From assembly GCA_013397865.1 (NCBI GenBank), contig VZTI01000601.1, positions 277,847-341,846 on the forward strand: 64,000 nucleotides of DNA, read 5' to 3'. This DNA is from Struthidea cinerea. Lineage: Eukaryota; Chordata; Aves; Passeriformes; Corcoracidae. The notes under the pieces are model-generated. The model made no database searches and had not been told where the DNA came from. It worked only from the letters and a program-made list of their open reading frames with translations. Position numbers and translations under genes: made by a program. Shown here in pieces: positions 1 to 10,880 of the stretch (its first letter is position 1; every line of letters begins with the position of its first letter).

Positions 1-80
1 GGGGGGACCCGGGGCTGCCCCGGCCCCGCGGGGACACGGCCGAGCTCCGCTGCTGCCCGGCCCTCTGCACCCCCGTGCAG
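1..80. other. GC-rich window edge, possible CpG-island margin
   Basis: The first 80 bases are very rich in G and C with several CpG dinucleotides, and composition falls to the local background straight afterwards. This could be the edge of a CpG island or a GC-rich exon that continues outside the window. The tract ends in a pyrimidine-rich run followed by GTGCAG, which resembles a plus-strand splice acceptor, but no recognisable coding sequence follows. Confidence 0.3.
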
Positions 81-140
81 GATGCTCGCTCTCCCTGGCA
101 GCTGTGACCTGGCTCCAGCCTTCCCTTTTCCATGTAGGGG

Positions 141-228
141 TGGATGGATGGATGGATGGATGGATGGATGGATGGATGGATGGATGGATGGATGGATGGA
201 CGGACGGACGGATGGACGGATGGATGGA
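141..228. repeat. (TGGA)n microsatellite
   Basis: About 88 bases of tandem TGGA. The first part is essentially perfect, and the 3' part carries GGAC variants before returning to GGAT. The four-base unit shifts frame every copy, so the Met-Asp-Gly-Trp peptide read through it is an artefact. The same unit forms a second array near 15.65 kb. Confidence 0.95.
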
Positions 229-2319
229 ACAAGGCTTAGGAGACACGGGGTAAATTTGTTTTCCGTCACAAGCTGTGGCAGACACGGCACGAGATCCGTG
301 TGGAACTGCCCCGAGAGGACCCCGCGGCCCAGAATGAAGTTGTGTGGTTGTTACAGGGATGTGTCACCTCAACAAGATGGAGTTCCCTGCCTTTGGATGC
401 TTAAGTGGGATCGACTGGGCTGGAAGAATCCTGCCTAGCAGGGAAACAAAAATAAATTATCCCCCTAAACGCGGGACAAGAAACGTGGCCCGTGAGTCTT
501 TATCAGGTGGCAGAACAGTGCGAGTTGTGTGAGCTCTGCCTCAGAGCTTCAGAACAGCCCAAAGTTCCCAGCTTTGTCCCAAGCTGTGTCCCCTGACTTG
601 CCTTCTTCCAGGGTGAGGTGGTGGCAGATTGACCCTGCCTTCCAGACAGTGAGAAGTGGATTTGCTGTGTGACAACAGCCATCGGCAGAGCTGGCAGCGT
701 CATTTCTGAGCAATAACTGCCCCTGCCACTCCTCAGTTTTCTCTTGGCGCTACCTGACCACGATCCTTGTTTCTTGCTATTTTATTCCCAAGAAACTTCA
801 GCTCTGGGATCCATCTTTGCTTCTGGCTCTAATGAAGGAGGCAGATCCACATACCCATCAAACCCTCTCATTTAGGCTTTCAGGCTTAGGCTCTTATTCT
901 TAATGCTTCTGATTGCTCAAGATGACAGGGGAAAAATCACTTTCTATTATCACCTAATGAACCAAGGAAAATGCTTGGAAGAGGCTGTGGGAGACACAGA
1001 CATTTCTGTGGCAGTCAGAGGATTCTGGAGGGAAGGCAGGTGAGGGGCTGTGTGGTGAGAAGGGCTCACTCTTAGCTCCCAGAAACCTTCATTGCTGGCA
1101 CGTCCAACTGCACTGGGCTCTGCAGAGCCTTGGGATTTTCTTCAGACTTCCCCTGACTCCATCTTCTTTGGAACTTGACTTCCTGGGCCTGATTTCTTTT
1201 CACTTCTTACAGGGGAGTGGGGATTTTTTCTCAAAGCTTCCTTCTTTTACAGCCATCAGGGTTATTATTCTTCCACCTCCGTTCCTAATGGCAACTCCAC
1301 CTCCAAGTGCGGGGAGAGCTTGGCCACAGCCTTCTCCAGAGGCTCCATGTTTCCTCCAGGAGAGGTCACAGGTGAGCAGGACAGGAGCCGCCTTGATCCT
1401 CCAGGAACCTTTCTCACACAGGGAAGATGTTCTGGCAGAAGTCAGTGAAGTGTGGGGGGTGCAAGAGGCACAGATTGAGACCGATCCCGACAGCCTCTTA
1501 CAGGCACTGAAGTCACTAACGAGTCCTGCCTGTGGTGAAGGACAAGAGCTCCGTGTGCGTGTCTGAGTTCAGCAGCAGAGTCTGGAGTTGTTCAGCTCCA
1601 GTCTCTTTAATAGCAGAGCTTTTGGGATTAGTGTAAACAGATTCACCACTGGCGAGCAGATCAGAGAGCACTACGCAAATCCATGCACATGTGGTTAGAG
1701 GGAGAGCCAGGTACGCTTTGCAAATTCCACACGGAGGAATTGGAACAGGTTTCCCAGTCTGGGGGCAGGAATCTCCATGGCTTTTTGTTGTGTGTTTCCA
1801 GGGCGCTGGCAAAGTGAAAGCATGATTCTTAATTCGCTCACAGAGGCACTACCACAGCAAACAGAGTAAATAGTGATCATTTTTCAACATTCAGTTCTCC
1901 ACCTCTGGGATACATCACGTTGGATTGAAACAAAACCTTTCTCTCAGGTCAAATGTGTCAACAACTGCAAAGAGTTACCTGTGCCAGAAAGTGTTTTCTA
2001 AGTGGAGATAATGCTGCAAGCACAGGTCTGAAACTTAAGAGAGAAAGATTTTCCTCCACATTCTATCACCAGTTTAATGAACAAATTACTTACCCTGGAT
2101 ATTCTTCCACTATTCAACCCATAAAAGAAGGGAAGACTTCCTAACTGTAACTTATTTACATGTGTTTCAGCAAACCTCTGAGTTCCTAACTGAGATCAAA
2201 GGTCCTTTGAGCTGCTGCAGATGCAGGCCCTGCCCCTTTACAGGAAAGACAGGTTGAGGCTGGGAGGAGAGAGAAACCCGTCAGATGACCAACCTGAGCT
2301 CAGAAAGGGATCCAGGCTT

Positions 2320-2399
2320 CTGTCTCTGCAGGATCCAGCACGGATTCCATGCAGAGCTCCTGTCTCTGCAGGATCCAGCACAGATGCCATCTATCCGTG
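2320..2399. repeat. Two-copy 40-bp tandem duplication
   Basis: Two adjacent 40-base units begin with the same 22 bases, starting CTGTCTCTGCAGGATCCAGC at 2320 and again at 2360. Their second halves have diverged. This is a small local duplication with no coding significance that I can see. Confidence 0.8.
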
Positions 2400-5300
2400 C
2401 TGCCTCTGGCACCACTCTGCCTCTGCCTCAACCAAGCTAAATGAAGACCCAACATTCTGGAAGCACAGCTGCCCCTCCAGCTCTGGCTTTGCTGACCTTG
2501 TCTGCAGCAGGAGTTCCTCCCAGTCAAGGACTGACTGCCAGCAAACTCCTGTCCTGCACACCACAAGAGTTTAAACAACAGGCCAGGGCTTTCAACAATT
2601 GGGGCAGTGTCCAGCGAATCGTGTTCCTCCCAAAGATGTTGGGGTGTTCAGCCTTTTAGGGCTGCAGGTTAACAGCTCCTCTCCCCACTTCTCTGGCTTT
2701 CCACAGAATTCCCTGACACTCGCACATTTCCAGTGAGGAATAAACCAATCCTCTCCCTGCCAAGTCACTGCCCCTACCAAAGGACAGGGGAGGAGACCGA
2801 AGAGCCACACCAGCACCCCCTGAGCCAGCCAGACCCAATCCTCGGCCTCCACCACAGTCTCGGGGACATCAGGGCTGTGCCATAGCCAGGATTCCCTGCC
2901 TCTTGTCCATTATTCCCTGCCGGGTGCAGCCCAGCTCTGTGCTCCGTGTGAGCAGCCGGAGTCAGGCTCAGCGGGATGGGGATTGCAGTAAGAGTAGCCT
3001 CAGGCCAGACTGCTTCATTAGCAGAGATATTCTGACAGCCCAGCACACAGGGAGGGCACAGGTGGGTGTTCAGGGGAGGGAGGCTGGGAAGGAGGACACT
3101 GGAAAGGGCTTTGCCTCTGAAAAAATGCTTTCCCAGGAACTGCTGGGCTGCTCCCCTTTTAATCCCACTGCTACAGAACACTGCCTTTTATCCGAGTGGA
3201 AATGGAGCACCGTGGAACTCGGAGCTTTCCTGCCTTTCTGGGAAGCGGTGGCATGGTGCCGTGGGCCCACACACCAACCAGAGCTGTGAGCTGCGTGCAC
3301 CCCTCTCTAATGAAGGTGTTCTGTCCGCTTCCAGAGCAGCCTGGGACAAGTGGTTTAAGAAACTCTCTCCTTACCCAACCATTTTCACAAAATGCCTCTT
3401 CCAAACCCCCTTCCTCTCTCCTCAGAGGTTATTTATTGCTCACTCCGTGTGAAAGACTTGAGATACCAGCGTTGCAAGGCATCCACCAGATTCTCCTTTT
3501 TCCTAAAGCCTTTATTCCTCTCTGCCCACTGCTAAGAAAAACTCACTGCATCAGGAGATACTGAACTGATGCTCACATTGGATTCATCCAAAGCCTGGCT
3601 GTGTCCCAACACCCTTTCCTACTCCACTTCCCCAACTTCCTGCCTGCCTTCCCTCCTACCATCATAGCAACAAGAAAAGGACACACTGCAGAACTGACTG
3701 TCCAGGAATTGTGTGTCTGGCTGGAATCCATTGCCAGGTTACAACAATAAGAAATTAGTGGCCATTGAAAAGCAGATAACACGAGGTGTGTCCTCCTGGC
3801 ATCAAACAGGGCCATAAAAATTAAGCCCTGGGTGTCTCCCGTAATTCACACATGAACACAAACACCTGTGCACGGAGCAGCTTTTTTGGGTGAGAGAGAT
3901 GAGCCTTGTTAAGGAATCCTTTGGAAGTGATGTGCCAGAAGAGCCTGGTGTAATCAAGGTGTGACTGCTTTTAATACACACTAGGAAGATCAAATTAAAG
4001 ACTCGGTAGAACCTGTCTTGACCAATTTAGGAGGTGCTGAAGTGCTACCTGAGCTGGCTCACAGCTCCCAACGTTAATTAGAGCCAACATCTTCTAAAGT
4101 CTTTAAATCACTGGGTGTCTCTGCAGAGAGGTTTCGTGTTGCTGATTCTCCTCCTTTCTAGAAACTGGTGCAGTGGAGTCAATGCCCTGGGATTAGCGCC
4201 CAGCACCTCTCCACCTCAGAACTGCACCCCACGAGGGTGCAAATCCCTCCAGGAATTTTGCTGAGCAATGATTGTTACAGCAGTGAGAAGCTTGACGTAC
4301 AGACAGGCCCTGCTCAGGGCTGTGTCTGTCCGGCAGTGTCACGCACGGCTGCAGCAAGTGTCCCTCTGCCAGAGCTAAATCTGACTGAATTCCCACTGGG
4401 ACTCTGAGAGGACATCCCACAGGAGCTCCTCAACACGGATCTGTGTTTCTGTAGGGAATTCTCGCTGCAGGCCCTGGTGCTGTGCTTTCCCTGCACTTGT
4501 TCCATGGATTATATGAGTTCGGGAAGGCAACTCCAGCATCACAGTGACCAGAACACAGTCCTTTCTACACAGTGGTTGTATTTGAACAAAACACACCCAA
4601 AAACATCCCCACAACACAGGCCCAGGCATGAGCAGTGAACTCACAAACACACACCAAGAACTTTGTACTCAGTCCTCACTCACAGCTCCGTCACTCTGAG
4701 GAACTCCTGGGGCAGGACCACATGAGGGCTCATCTTGTTTGGTTCAGTTTTAAATCCTACAATCCCATAAAAACAGACTGCTTGATATAAACCTGTTGCC
4801 ATGACTACACTGCAACAGAGGGCTTTCATCAAATAGAAACTTAGATAAGAGATAAGACAGGGATAACCAAAACAAAACAAAAGGAATTTCAAAAAACATG
4901 TAAATAGGCATTTGCATATTTGGATCTTCCCATGGTGATCTGAGTTTCTTGGAAGAGGAGCAACTTCTCTGCTCCTTCACAGCCAGTGCAGTGTGCACAG
5001 AAAAGCTGCTGCTGCAGCTGGTTACCACTGAGTTTTATTTGTTGTCAGACTTCCAAACGGGATCTTTTCTACATGAGGAGTCAGGCATTCCAACCTCTGT
5101 CTCTGCCTGTTTTGCTTCACTGTGGGGCTGCAGCAGCACCTGCGGACTCCAAACCCAGGTGCTTCACTCAGCAGCCTGGGAGCAAACATCTCTGTAAAAC
5201 TGGGAAGCACAACTCCTCAGCACTTCCATCCCATTCCGTGGATTTCCAGAGCTCTGTTTCTCTCAAGTTCAATAACCCAATCACTGAGCAAAACCAGGGA

Positions 5301-5879
5301 ATTGTGAGCCATAACACAGCACATGTGGGACATGCAGAAATGTCAGAGCAAGCTGTTTACGAATAATTTTAATGCCTGATGCCTAAAATTGTTATCTAAA
5401 CCCTTTGGCAAATACAAATCACTGTTTTGTTCACAGCAGAGAGAAGGATTTTGTTTGTCACACATCTTCCTTCAGCCAAAACTGCTGTATCCACACACGG
5501 CAACCCTGGGTTCCAACATACATCCCCTTCCTGGTTCCCCTCTTCAGGGGAGGAAGGTGGGGCCAATGAGGATGAGGAGCAAAGGAAAGAGATCCTTTAA
5601 AGTTCCTGCCATCCCTTTTAAGTCCAGCAAGCAGCAGCCACTTCTCACCCGTGCTCTGCGCCCATCACCATAAACCACTGCTCAGGGGTTAAAGCTGCAC
5701 TGACCCTAAGATAAAAAAGCCTAATGCACTGTAAATATCCAGGAGACCCTCAAGTCTATTACAAGCCAGTTTTTCAGGAGTCTGTCTCTCTGGTATGGTC
5801 TCTAATCACAATTACAGCGCAACACTGATTAGGGTGCACACAGGAACAGCACAGGAAGCAAATATAAAATTGTCCTAAG

Positions 5880-5995
5880 CAAGTAACTGAGTGCATTTGT
5901 AAGGATGGTATTGCTTTTAATTAGCCCTAATTTCCAAAGAATTATTGCTTGCTCAAAAAAAATCTTTATGGATCCATGAATTATTGAGTACAGCA
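5880..5995. promoter_or_regulatory. Candidate conserved non-coding element
   Basis: An AT-rich block within a GC-richer background. It contains TTTTAATTAGCCCTAATTTCC, with two ATTA/TAAT homeodomain cores, followed by further ATTATTG and AATTATTGAG motifs. This texture is typical of vertebrate developmental enhancers. It is inferred from motifs only; I see no direct sign of conservation or activity. Confidence 0.22.
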
Positions 5996-6228
5996 TTCTC
6001 CCCCTGCCTCCTACTGATACCCGAGAGAGCAGACCCAGCATAACTCACCAGGGAATTCGCTGTATTTGACTGCAAAAATGCCTGGTGTTCCCATCTATTC
6101 AGTATTTCTGTTAGAACTCCAAGGACTGGATCGGTTCTTGCTGAGTGAATATGGAAATCAAGTCCAGGTCTGGATTAACCTTCAGAGCACCACAGATGTG
6201 TTGCATTTGTTCGGAGTGACCTGCGTTT

Positions 6229-6260
6229 GCACACACGTGCACACACACAAACACACACAG
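6229..6260. repeat. (CA)n microsatellite, interrupted
   Basis: A short run of CA dinucleotides interrupted by GTG and AAA. It is simple sequence without coding potential. Confidence 0.85.
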
Positions 6261-6773
6261 AGGCCACGTGCACCTGTGTGATTTAATACTTCATATTCAT
6301 CAGGTTTGTAGTTTGAAATGCCGTGATGCAAACTATACCATTTATTTCTCTCTTTATAAAGTTAATGTGACCCTTTTAGTGCCAGCTTTGAGAAGTTCAG
6401 GTACAAACCCAGGAAAATGGACTTGCTTAGGGATGTTATATCCACATTATTCTGGGCTGAGCCTCCCATTCGTCCTCCTCCCTTCCAAAAACCCCCCAAA
6501 AACCAGCCCCAAATTTCACCTCCAAAAACAACAGAGAATCTGTCCTGGGTCTGGAGATTAGCACAGCAATGTGTTACGGAAAACGTTTCCTTAGGAAACT
6601 GCTGGCCCTTCAGTGGCACCAGTGCCCAGTTCTGGGGCATTCCCTGGACTTGTACAAGAGCAGGGTTTGTCTGCACTGAGAACTTGACCATTAGAGCTGT
6701 AACTCCCACTTGGGAAGCTTTCCCAAGAGTGCTGCTTTCCTGATATTATTTGTGTTACTCAGCTGGGGAAAGG

Positions 6774-6774
<1 letters not shown>

Positions 6775-6852
<78 letters not shown>
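6775..6852. repeat. (ATT)14(AAT)12 perfect palindromic triplet repeat
   Basis: Fourteen uninterrupted ATT units (6775-6816) switch directly to twelve AAT units (6817-6852). AAT is the reverse complement of ATT, so the tract is a perfect inverted repeat with arms of at least 36 bases and no spacer. It ends at an ambiguous base (6853). It could form a cruciform, or it could be a false join of two reads in opposite orientation. The poly-Leu/poly-Ile peptide read through it is meaningless. Confidence 0.95.
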
Positions 6853-6853
6853 N
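6853..6853. other. Single ambiguous base (N)
   Basis: One N lies directly at the end of the palindromic triplet repeat, which suggests that the assembler or consensus caller could not resolve the repeat boundary. Confidence 0.95.
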
Positions 6854-8999
6854 TCTGGTGACTTTTTTCAAGCAAACAGACCTTTCTTAGTCCCTGTCCT
6901 CCTCCATCCTGCTGGTGCTGTGCCATTGTGGAAATTCTTCCGGAAATGCTAAGGAAACCTGCAGTACAATGAGAGTTTGTAACCAGAGCTTCTGTGACAC
7001 CAGAAGTGGATTTGCTTCCTCATGGAAGATACAGGAAAAATCCTCCCCAGCTGATTTCTGCTGATTCCTTGATCTGTGGCCCATTAATAAGCAACTTACT
7101 GTCAAAATTAACCTTTACATCTCAAGTTGTTTTGCTCAGGTTGGATGTGCTGTTCATTAGAAGATCCACCTGCCACAACCAGGCTTTCAGCTTGCGAATT
7201 TGCAGTGACAAATTCAAAATTCCTTTTCCATGGATGTTCTTGGAGCTGTCTTCAGACTTGCTGCTGCAGTAGCTACCACGAAATGCTCCTAAATCAGTAA
7301 ATCTATTTATTGGAATGGTCATACAGGACCGGAGCAATGAGACACAAACATAATCCAATTCCAACCTCTTCAAAGCAGGAGGAAATAAACATCCAGCTCT
7401 GTTCCCCATGAAATTTGAGTAAAAAAGGGAAACCTTAAGGATGTATGCGATAGAGAAGAGGCCATTCAAGAGACAACACAAATAAATCTTAGAAGTACCT
7501 CAGCAGGGACAGGAAGGTGAGTGGTGTCCCAAGCATTCCTTTGGCAGAGCACTGGAAATACCCATGGGATTGTCCCTTGATTCAAGACACCTCCTTCCAT
7601 CAGCTCCCAAAAACTCTCAGCGGCAACATCTGGAACCCCCATCCAATTATCAGATGAAATGCAGGAGGATCAAAGGGAGAGTTCCCCAGCTCTCCTGAGG
7701 ATAAGCAGGAGCGTGGGATAATTAGCAGCCCTGAGTGCTGCCGAGCGCCTCTCCCTCGTTAGCATTTCCCGGCTCCCCTCTGCCTGTGCAGCCTCTGGAG
7801 CACCAATTCCCCTCCGCGTCTCTCTTCACCGGCCTGGGCCAACAGCTGCCCTGACACAGCCCCATAGTGATCCCTGAGCTTTTTGGGTCATGGTTTCACT
7901 GCTGGGAGTGGGGGTGAGAGGGAGAGAGGAAAGAGTTCAGGAGCTCTGGGGGACCCGGGCATGCAGACGAGCAGGGGACACCAAGAGAGAAATACAGCTA
8001 AACAATAGCTAAATAGTATTTCCTTTGCTTCCTGTTTTCCCCCGTGTCCGAAGAGCTCTGATCAGGATGGGAGAGGTGTTCCCACTCTTTTTGACCTGGG
8101 TAATACCCGGCAAGCAGCACAGAAGTTTTGAATCTGAAAGGCACCTTAACAATCACGGGGATCAAACTGTCAGGAGCGAGATTGAATGATGACTTGCTTG
8201 TCCTTGCCGCAGAAATGGGGGTGGCCTGTCTGCCTCGTGTGGGGACCTGGGAGTTGTGTCAGAGGATCAGGTTTAAGAGCCTGTGCTTTCCAGGGAGAGC
8301 AGCAGTTAGGAACTCTCCTCCATCCAAGGGACAGACCAGGCCAGAAGGCGCAGAAAGGAAAGCTGAGCCCAGAATCCCCATCACAAACAGGAGCATTTCC
8401 CCCACATGCCGTGAAAATTCCCCACAAATGGGAGAATTTCCCTCTGACAAGTCAAGCAACAAATCAGGCCTTGCGCTGACATCCTGGTGTTCCTGTCCCA
8501 ACACTTGGAGCGGGCTCATGTCCCAATCCCAGGGACAAAATCCATGGGAGGGCCCTGGGCACACTGGCTACTGCCAAGGGAACCAAACTGATTGGGCTCA
8601 CAAGGAATTTGCATGCAAGGAAACAGGCAAGCTGAAATAAGGCTGAAATGTTAATGAACGTCTGGAAAGCACTAGGAAATCCTTGGATTAAAGGTATCCT
8701 AGGAACACAACACAGCCGGTGACAGCAGATAAGGTCAGCCTAGGGACTGCATTCAGTTTTATCTAAAAATCCAACTTTGCATACAGTGACTCAACAAAAA
8801 TGTAATAAATGTAAATCGTGTAACAGTGCTGCCCTGTGGATTTTAAGTGATTTTTCATCAGGACCAGTGTGGCTGGCAGGATGCCAAGGCTCTGACCCAA
8901 CTGCCCAGCCCAGGCTAGGCTCTACTGGAGCCCGAGCAGAAAAACACACACCCCAGAGCTGTCCAAAAGCTGTGCCAGGCAAACGAGTGCCTCACTTTT
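6854..8999. other. Unique non-coding DNA, no gene recognised
   Basis: No supported gene. A 170-codon frame (8128-8640) begins at TTG and has no recognisable domain. A 324-codon frame that begins here at TTG (8777) and runs into the CpG island has no methionine codon after its start. I treat both as non-coding. Confidence 0.55.
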
Positions 9000-9408
9000 A
9001 TCATCTGACCTCAGCTACGAGCGAGAGCCGACGTGAGCTACAGCCCCACTCTTCTGCAATCCAACTTCCAGAGCAGCCCTGCCGAGGTACAGAGCCCGCG
9101 GTGCCCACGGAGCGCGGCTCTGCCAGCCTTGCCCAGGCACCGGCTGCGCTGTCTGCAAACCCACATTTCCCCCGCTGCTTGACAGAGCTCGTGATTAAGG
9201 AAGGGCTGAGCTTGTTCAGGGAGTCAGGACTCTCAGCTCCGCGATCCGCACTGGGATGCTCCGCTGGAACGCTGTCTCCAGCACCACCAAACCAAATCAC
9301 GATCAGAAATGCATCCAACTCCCTTTTCCCTAACTTAGCTGCGGAGCTCTTTAACATCAGCCTGCAGAAGAGCCTTTTCCCTGCCGCCTGTCCCTCTCCG
9401 AGCAGCGA

Positions 9409-9452
9409 GTGCTCCGGGAATGCTCCGGGAGTGCCACGGGAATGCTCCGGGA
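9409..9452. repeat. 11-bp tandem array, 4 copies
   Basis: Four contiguous 11-base units of consensus RTGCTCCGGGA start at 9409, 9420, 9431 and 9442. The third is the only clear variant (GTGCCACGGGA). The array lies in the upstream half of the CpG island. Confidence 0.85.
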
Positions 9453-9499
9453 CAGAGGGATGGGGGCGGGCCGGTACCGAGCGGGGAACAGGGACGAGG

Positions 9500-9639
9500 C
9501 ACAGCCGGGCTCAGAGTGGCACAGCCGGGCTCAGAGAGGCACAGCCGGGCCAGGAGCGGCACAGCCGGGCTCAGAGAGGCACGGCCGGGCCAGGAGCGGC
9601 ACAGCCGGGCTCGGAGAGGCAGAGCCCGGCTCGGAGCAG
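9500..9639. repeat. 20-bp minisatellite, 7 copies
   Basis: Seven contiguous 20-base units start at 9500, 9520, 9540, 9560, 9580, 9600 and 9620. Each begins CACAGCCGGGC or a close variant. The second half switches between a TCAGAGAGG-like and a CAGGAGCGG-like form, which hints at a 40-base higher-order unit. Twenty is not a multiple of three, so all reading frames are cycled and the Arg/Ala/Gly-rich peptides on both strands are artefacts. Confidence 0.92.
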
Positions 9640-9948
9640 CGCTGCCCGCCCGTCGCTGCTCGGGAACCCCCCGGCCGGTTCCCCCGGCCGCCGCCGCGGG
9701 TTGCTGGCAGCGGCCCCGGAGCCGCAGCGCTGCCGCCGGGGAGAGAGGTAATAAATAACCCGGGGAGCGCGGCGCGGAGCCCGGCGGGCGGCGCAGACTC
9801 TGACCTGACAAATACCCACTGGAAAATCATCCCCTCCCGCCCCCGGGAGCCTGGAGCCAGCCCCGGGCCGGCCCCAGGCAGCGGGTGGCGGAGCCAGCCG
9901 GGCCCGTCCGGCCGCGCCACCGGGGGTGGCGGCAGCGGGGGCGGCCGC

Positions 9949-9969
9949 GGGGCCGGGCGGGGCCGGGGG
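9949..9969 (+). other. Canonical G-quadruplex motif
   Basis: Four G tracts (9949-9952, 9955-9957, 9959-9962, 9965-9969) are separated by loops of two, one and two bases. This meets the usual G3+N1-7 definition with very short loops, which favour stability. It lies in the CpG island immediately before the 18-bp G-rich array, which may extend it. Confidence 0.75.
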
Positions 9970-10040
9970 ATGCGGGCGGGGATGGGGATGCGGGCAGGGA
10001 TGGGGATGCAGGGAGGGATGGGGATGCGGGGAGGGCGGCG
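9969..10040. repeat. 18-bp G-rich tandem array, 4 copies
   Basis: Four 18-base units of the form GATGCGGGCGGGGATGGG start at 9969, 9987, 10005 and 10023, with increasing divergence toward the last. Together with the preceding G-tracts this is the most G-rich stretch of the plus strand here. Eighteen is a multiple of three, so the frames stay open and give Gly/Met/Arg peptides. I do not regard that as coding evidence. Confidence 0.85.
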
Positions 10041-10067
10041 CGGGGGGAGCCCGGCGGCCCCAGGCAT

Positions 10068-10089
10068 CACACACACAAACACACACACA
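10068..10089. repeat. (CA)n microsatellite, short
   Basis: A run of about ten CA dinucleotides with one AAA interruption, inside the downstream part of the CpG island. Confidence 0.85.
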
Positions 10090-10364
10090 GAGGGATCTCG
10101 CCTCGCCGCCGCCGCGGCTCCCCTCGGGACGGGGCCGGGGAGCGAGCGGGACCGTCCTGCACAGCGGCGGGGAGGGATGGGGGGAATGTTCCGGCACACG
10201 CCGCCGGGAATGGTCCTGTCCCCGCCGTCTGCCTGTGCCGCTGGTGGGTGCTCAGCCCTTGGAGCCTCCTCTCACCTGCTCCAGGAGAAGGCAGCACCCA
10301 ATTTCCCAGGGGTGGCGAGGACGGGAAGAGGATGGCGAGAGAGATGCTTTATTTTCTGCCCTAT

Positions 10365-10880
10365 GCAATAAAGTGTGATTATAAAGAATATAACAGGGAG
10401 CACAGCTTGAATTCCAATTGGTGGAGGGCCTGTTGTTAACCATCAGGGAACTATTTATTCTCTAGCCTTACTGGTGCTCCGTGGTCAATAATGATAAAGG
10501 GGGGAAAGGAGAAGAAGTTGAAGCCATTATAAAGCAGCAATCCCATTACAGAGAAGCAGCAGCAACAGCCCCCCCAGAATCTATGATTCCCTCAGGTCAT
10601 GTGTCGTGTGCTCAGACCACTGGCCACTGTCGGGATTTACCCTGCATCATTAACCCACCAAAGAGGGTTTTTTCCGTGCCAGAAATGACTGATTTCTCCA
10701 GCCTGATGGCAGTCATCGTTCGGGAGACAGAGTAGCACTCCCCTGCTGCTGAACTATCTCCAGTGATATTTAATAAATAAATAAAATAGCTGGATGCTCA
10801 ACCCGCTCCTCAGGAAAAGGGAAGACAATGTGGCTATTTATTATGATTAAATATTTGCTGCTCCCTAATTCTGACGCTTA
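10365..10880. promoter_or_regulatory. Candidate conserved non-coding block beside the CpG island
   Basis: Composition changes sharply from the GC-rich island to AT-rich sequence with motifs typical of enhancers: CAATAAAGTG, TTCCAATTGG, GTCAATAATGATAAAG (GATA and SOX-like cores) and, at 10745-10870, TTAATAAATAAATAAA and TATTATGATTAAATATTTG. A position flanking a probable promoter fits a proximal regulatory role. This is inference from composition and motifs only. No CDS is supported. Confidence 0.25.

Larger units (their letters stand above)
229..6774. other. Unique non-coding DNA, no gene recognised
   Basis: About 6.5 kb without a recognisable gene. Open frames are short, overlap on both strands and match no family I know. 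One segment (1253-1371) has a strong acceptor (TTCTTTTACAG) and donor (CACAG|GTGAGC) with an open frame between them, but the peptide is unfamiliar and rich in proline. AT-rich, homeodomain-motif-bearing patches occur near 4065-4110 and 5880-5995. The rest shows nothing I can name. Confidence 0.6.
9000..10350. promoter_or_regulatory. CpG island, probable promoter region
   Basis: A block of about 1.3 kb with very high G+C and dense CpG, strongest between about 9395 and 10170. It contains GC boxes of the SP1 type (GGGGGCGGGCC near 9465, GGGCGGGGCC near 9957). Most vertebrate CpG islands of this size are promoters, so a transcription start here is likely. I cannot tell the strand. A plausible plus-strand 5' splice site (GAGAG|GTAATA) follows position 9747. 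Three unrelated tandem arrays lie inside. The long open frames on both strands result from few stop codons in GC-rich DNA and are not supported as proteins. Confidence 0.75.

Noticed and set aside
8121..8185. Possible CR1 3'-region similarity (AAAGGCACCTTAACAATCACGG)
   Set aside because: The resemblance to the CR1 segment about recent pair spacing is loose and does not extend; it is not distinguishable from chance by eye.
8777..9751. A 324-codon open frame running into the first CpG island
   Set aside because: It begins at TTG and has no methionine codon after that. Its second half is a translation of the 20-bp minisatellite. GC-rich DNA rarely has stops, so length is not evidence.
9409..10371. 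Long overlapping frames on both strands of the CpG island (up to 320 codons)
   Set aside because: They are compositional, they read through three tandem arrays, and the frames on both strands are equally open. No domain is recognisable.
10572..10586. GAATCTATGATTCC, reminiscent of the CR1 3' octamer
   Set aside because: Only one imperfect unit is present and no CR1 body lies upstream.
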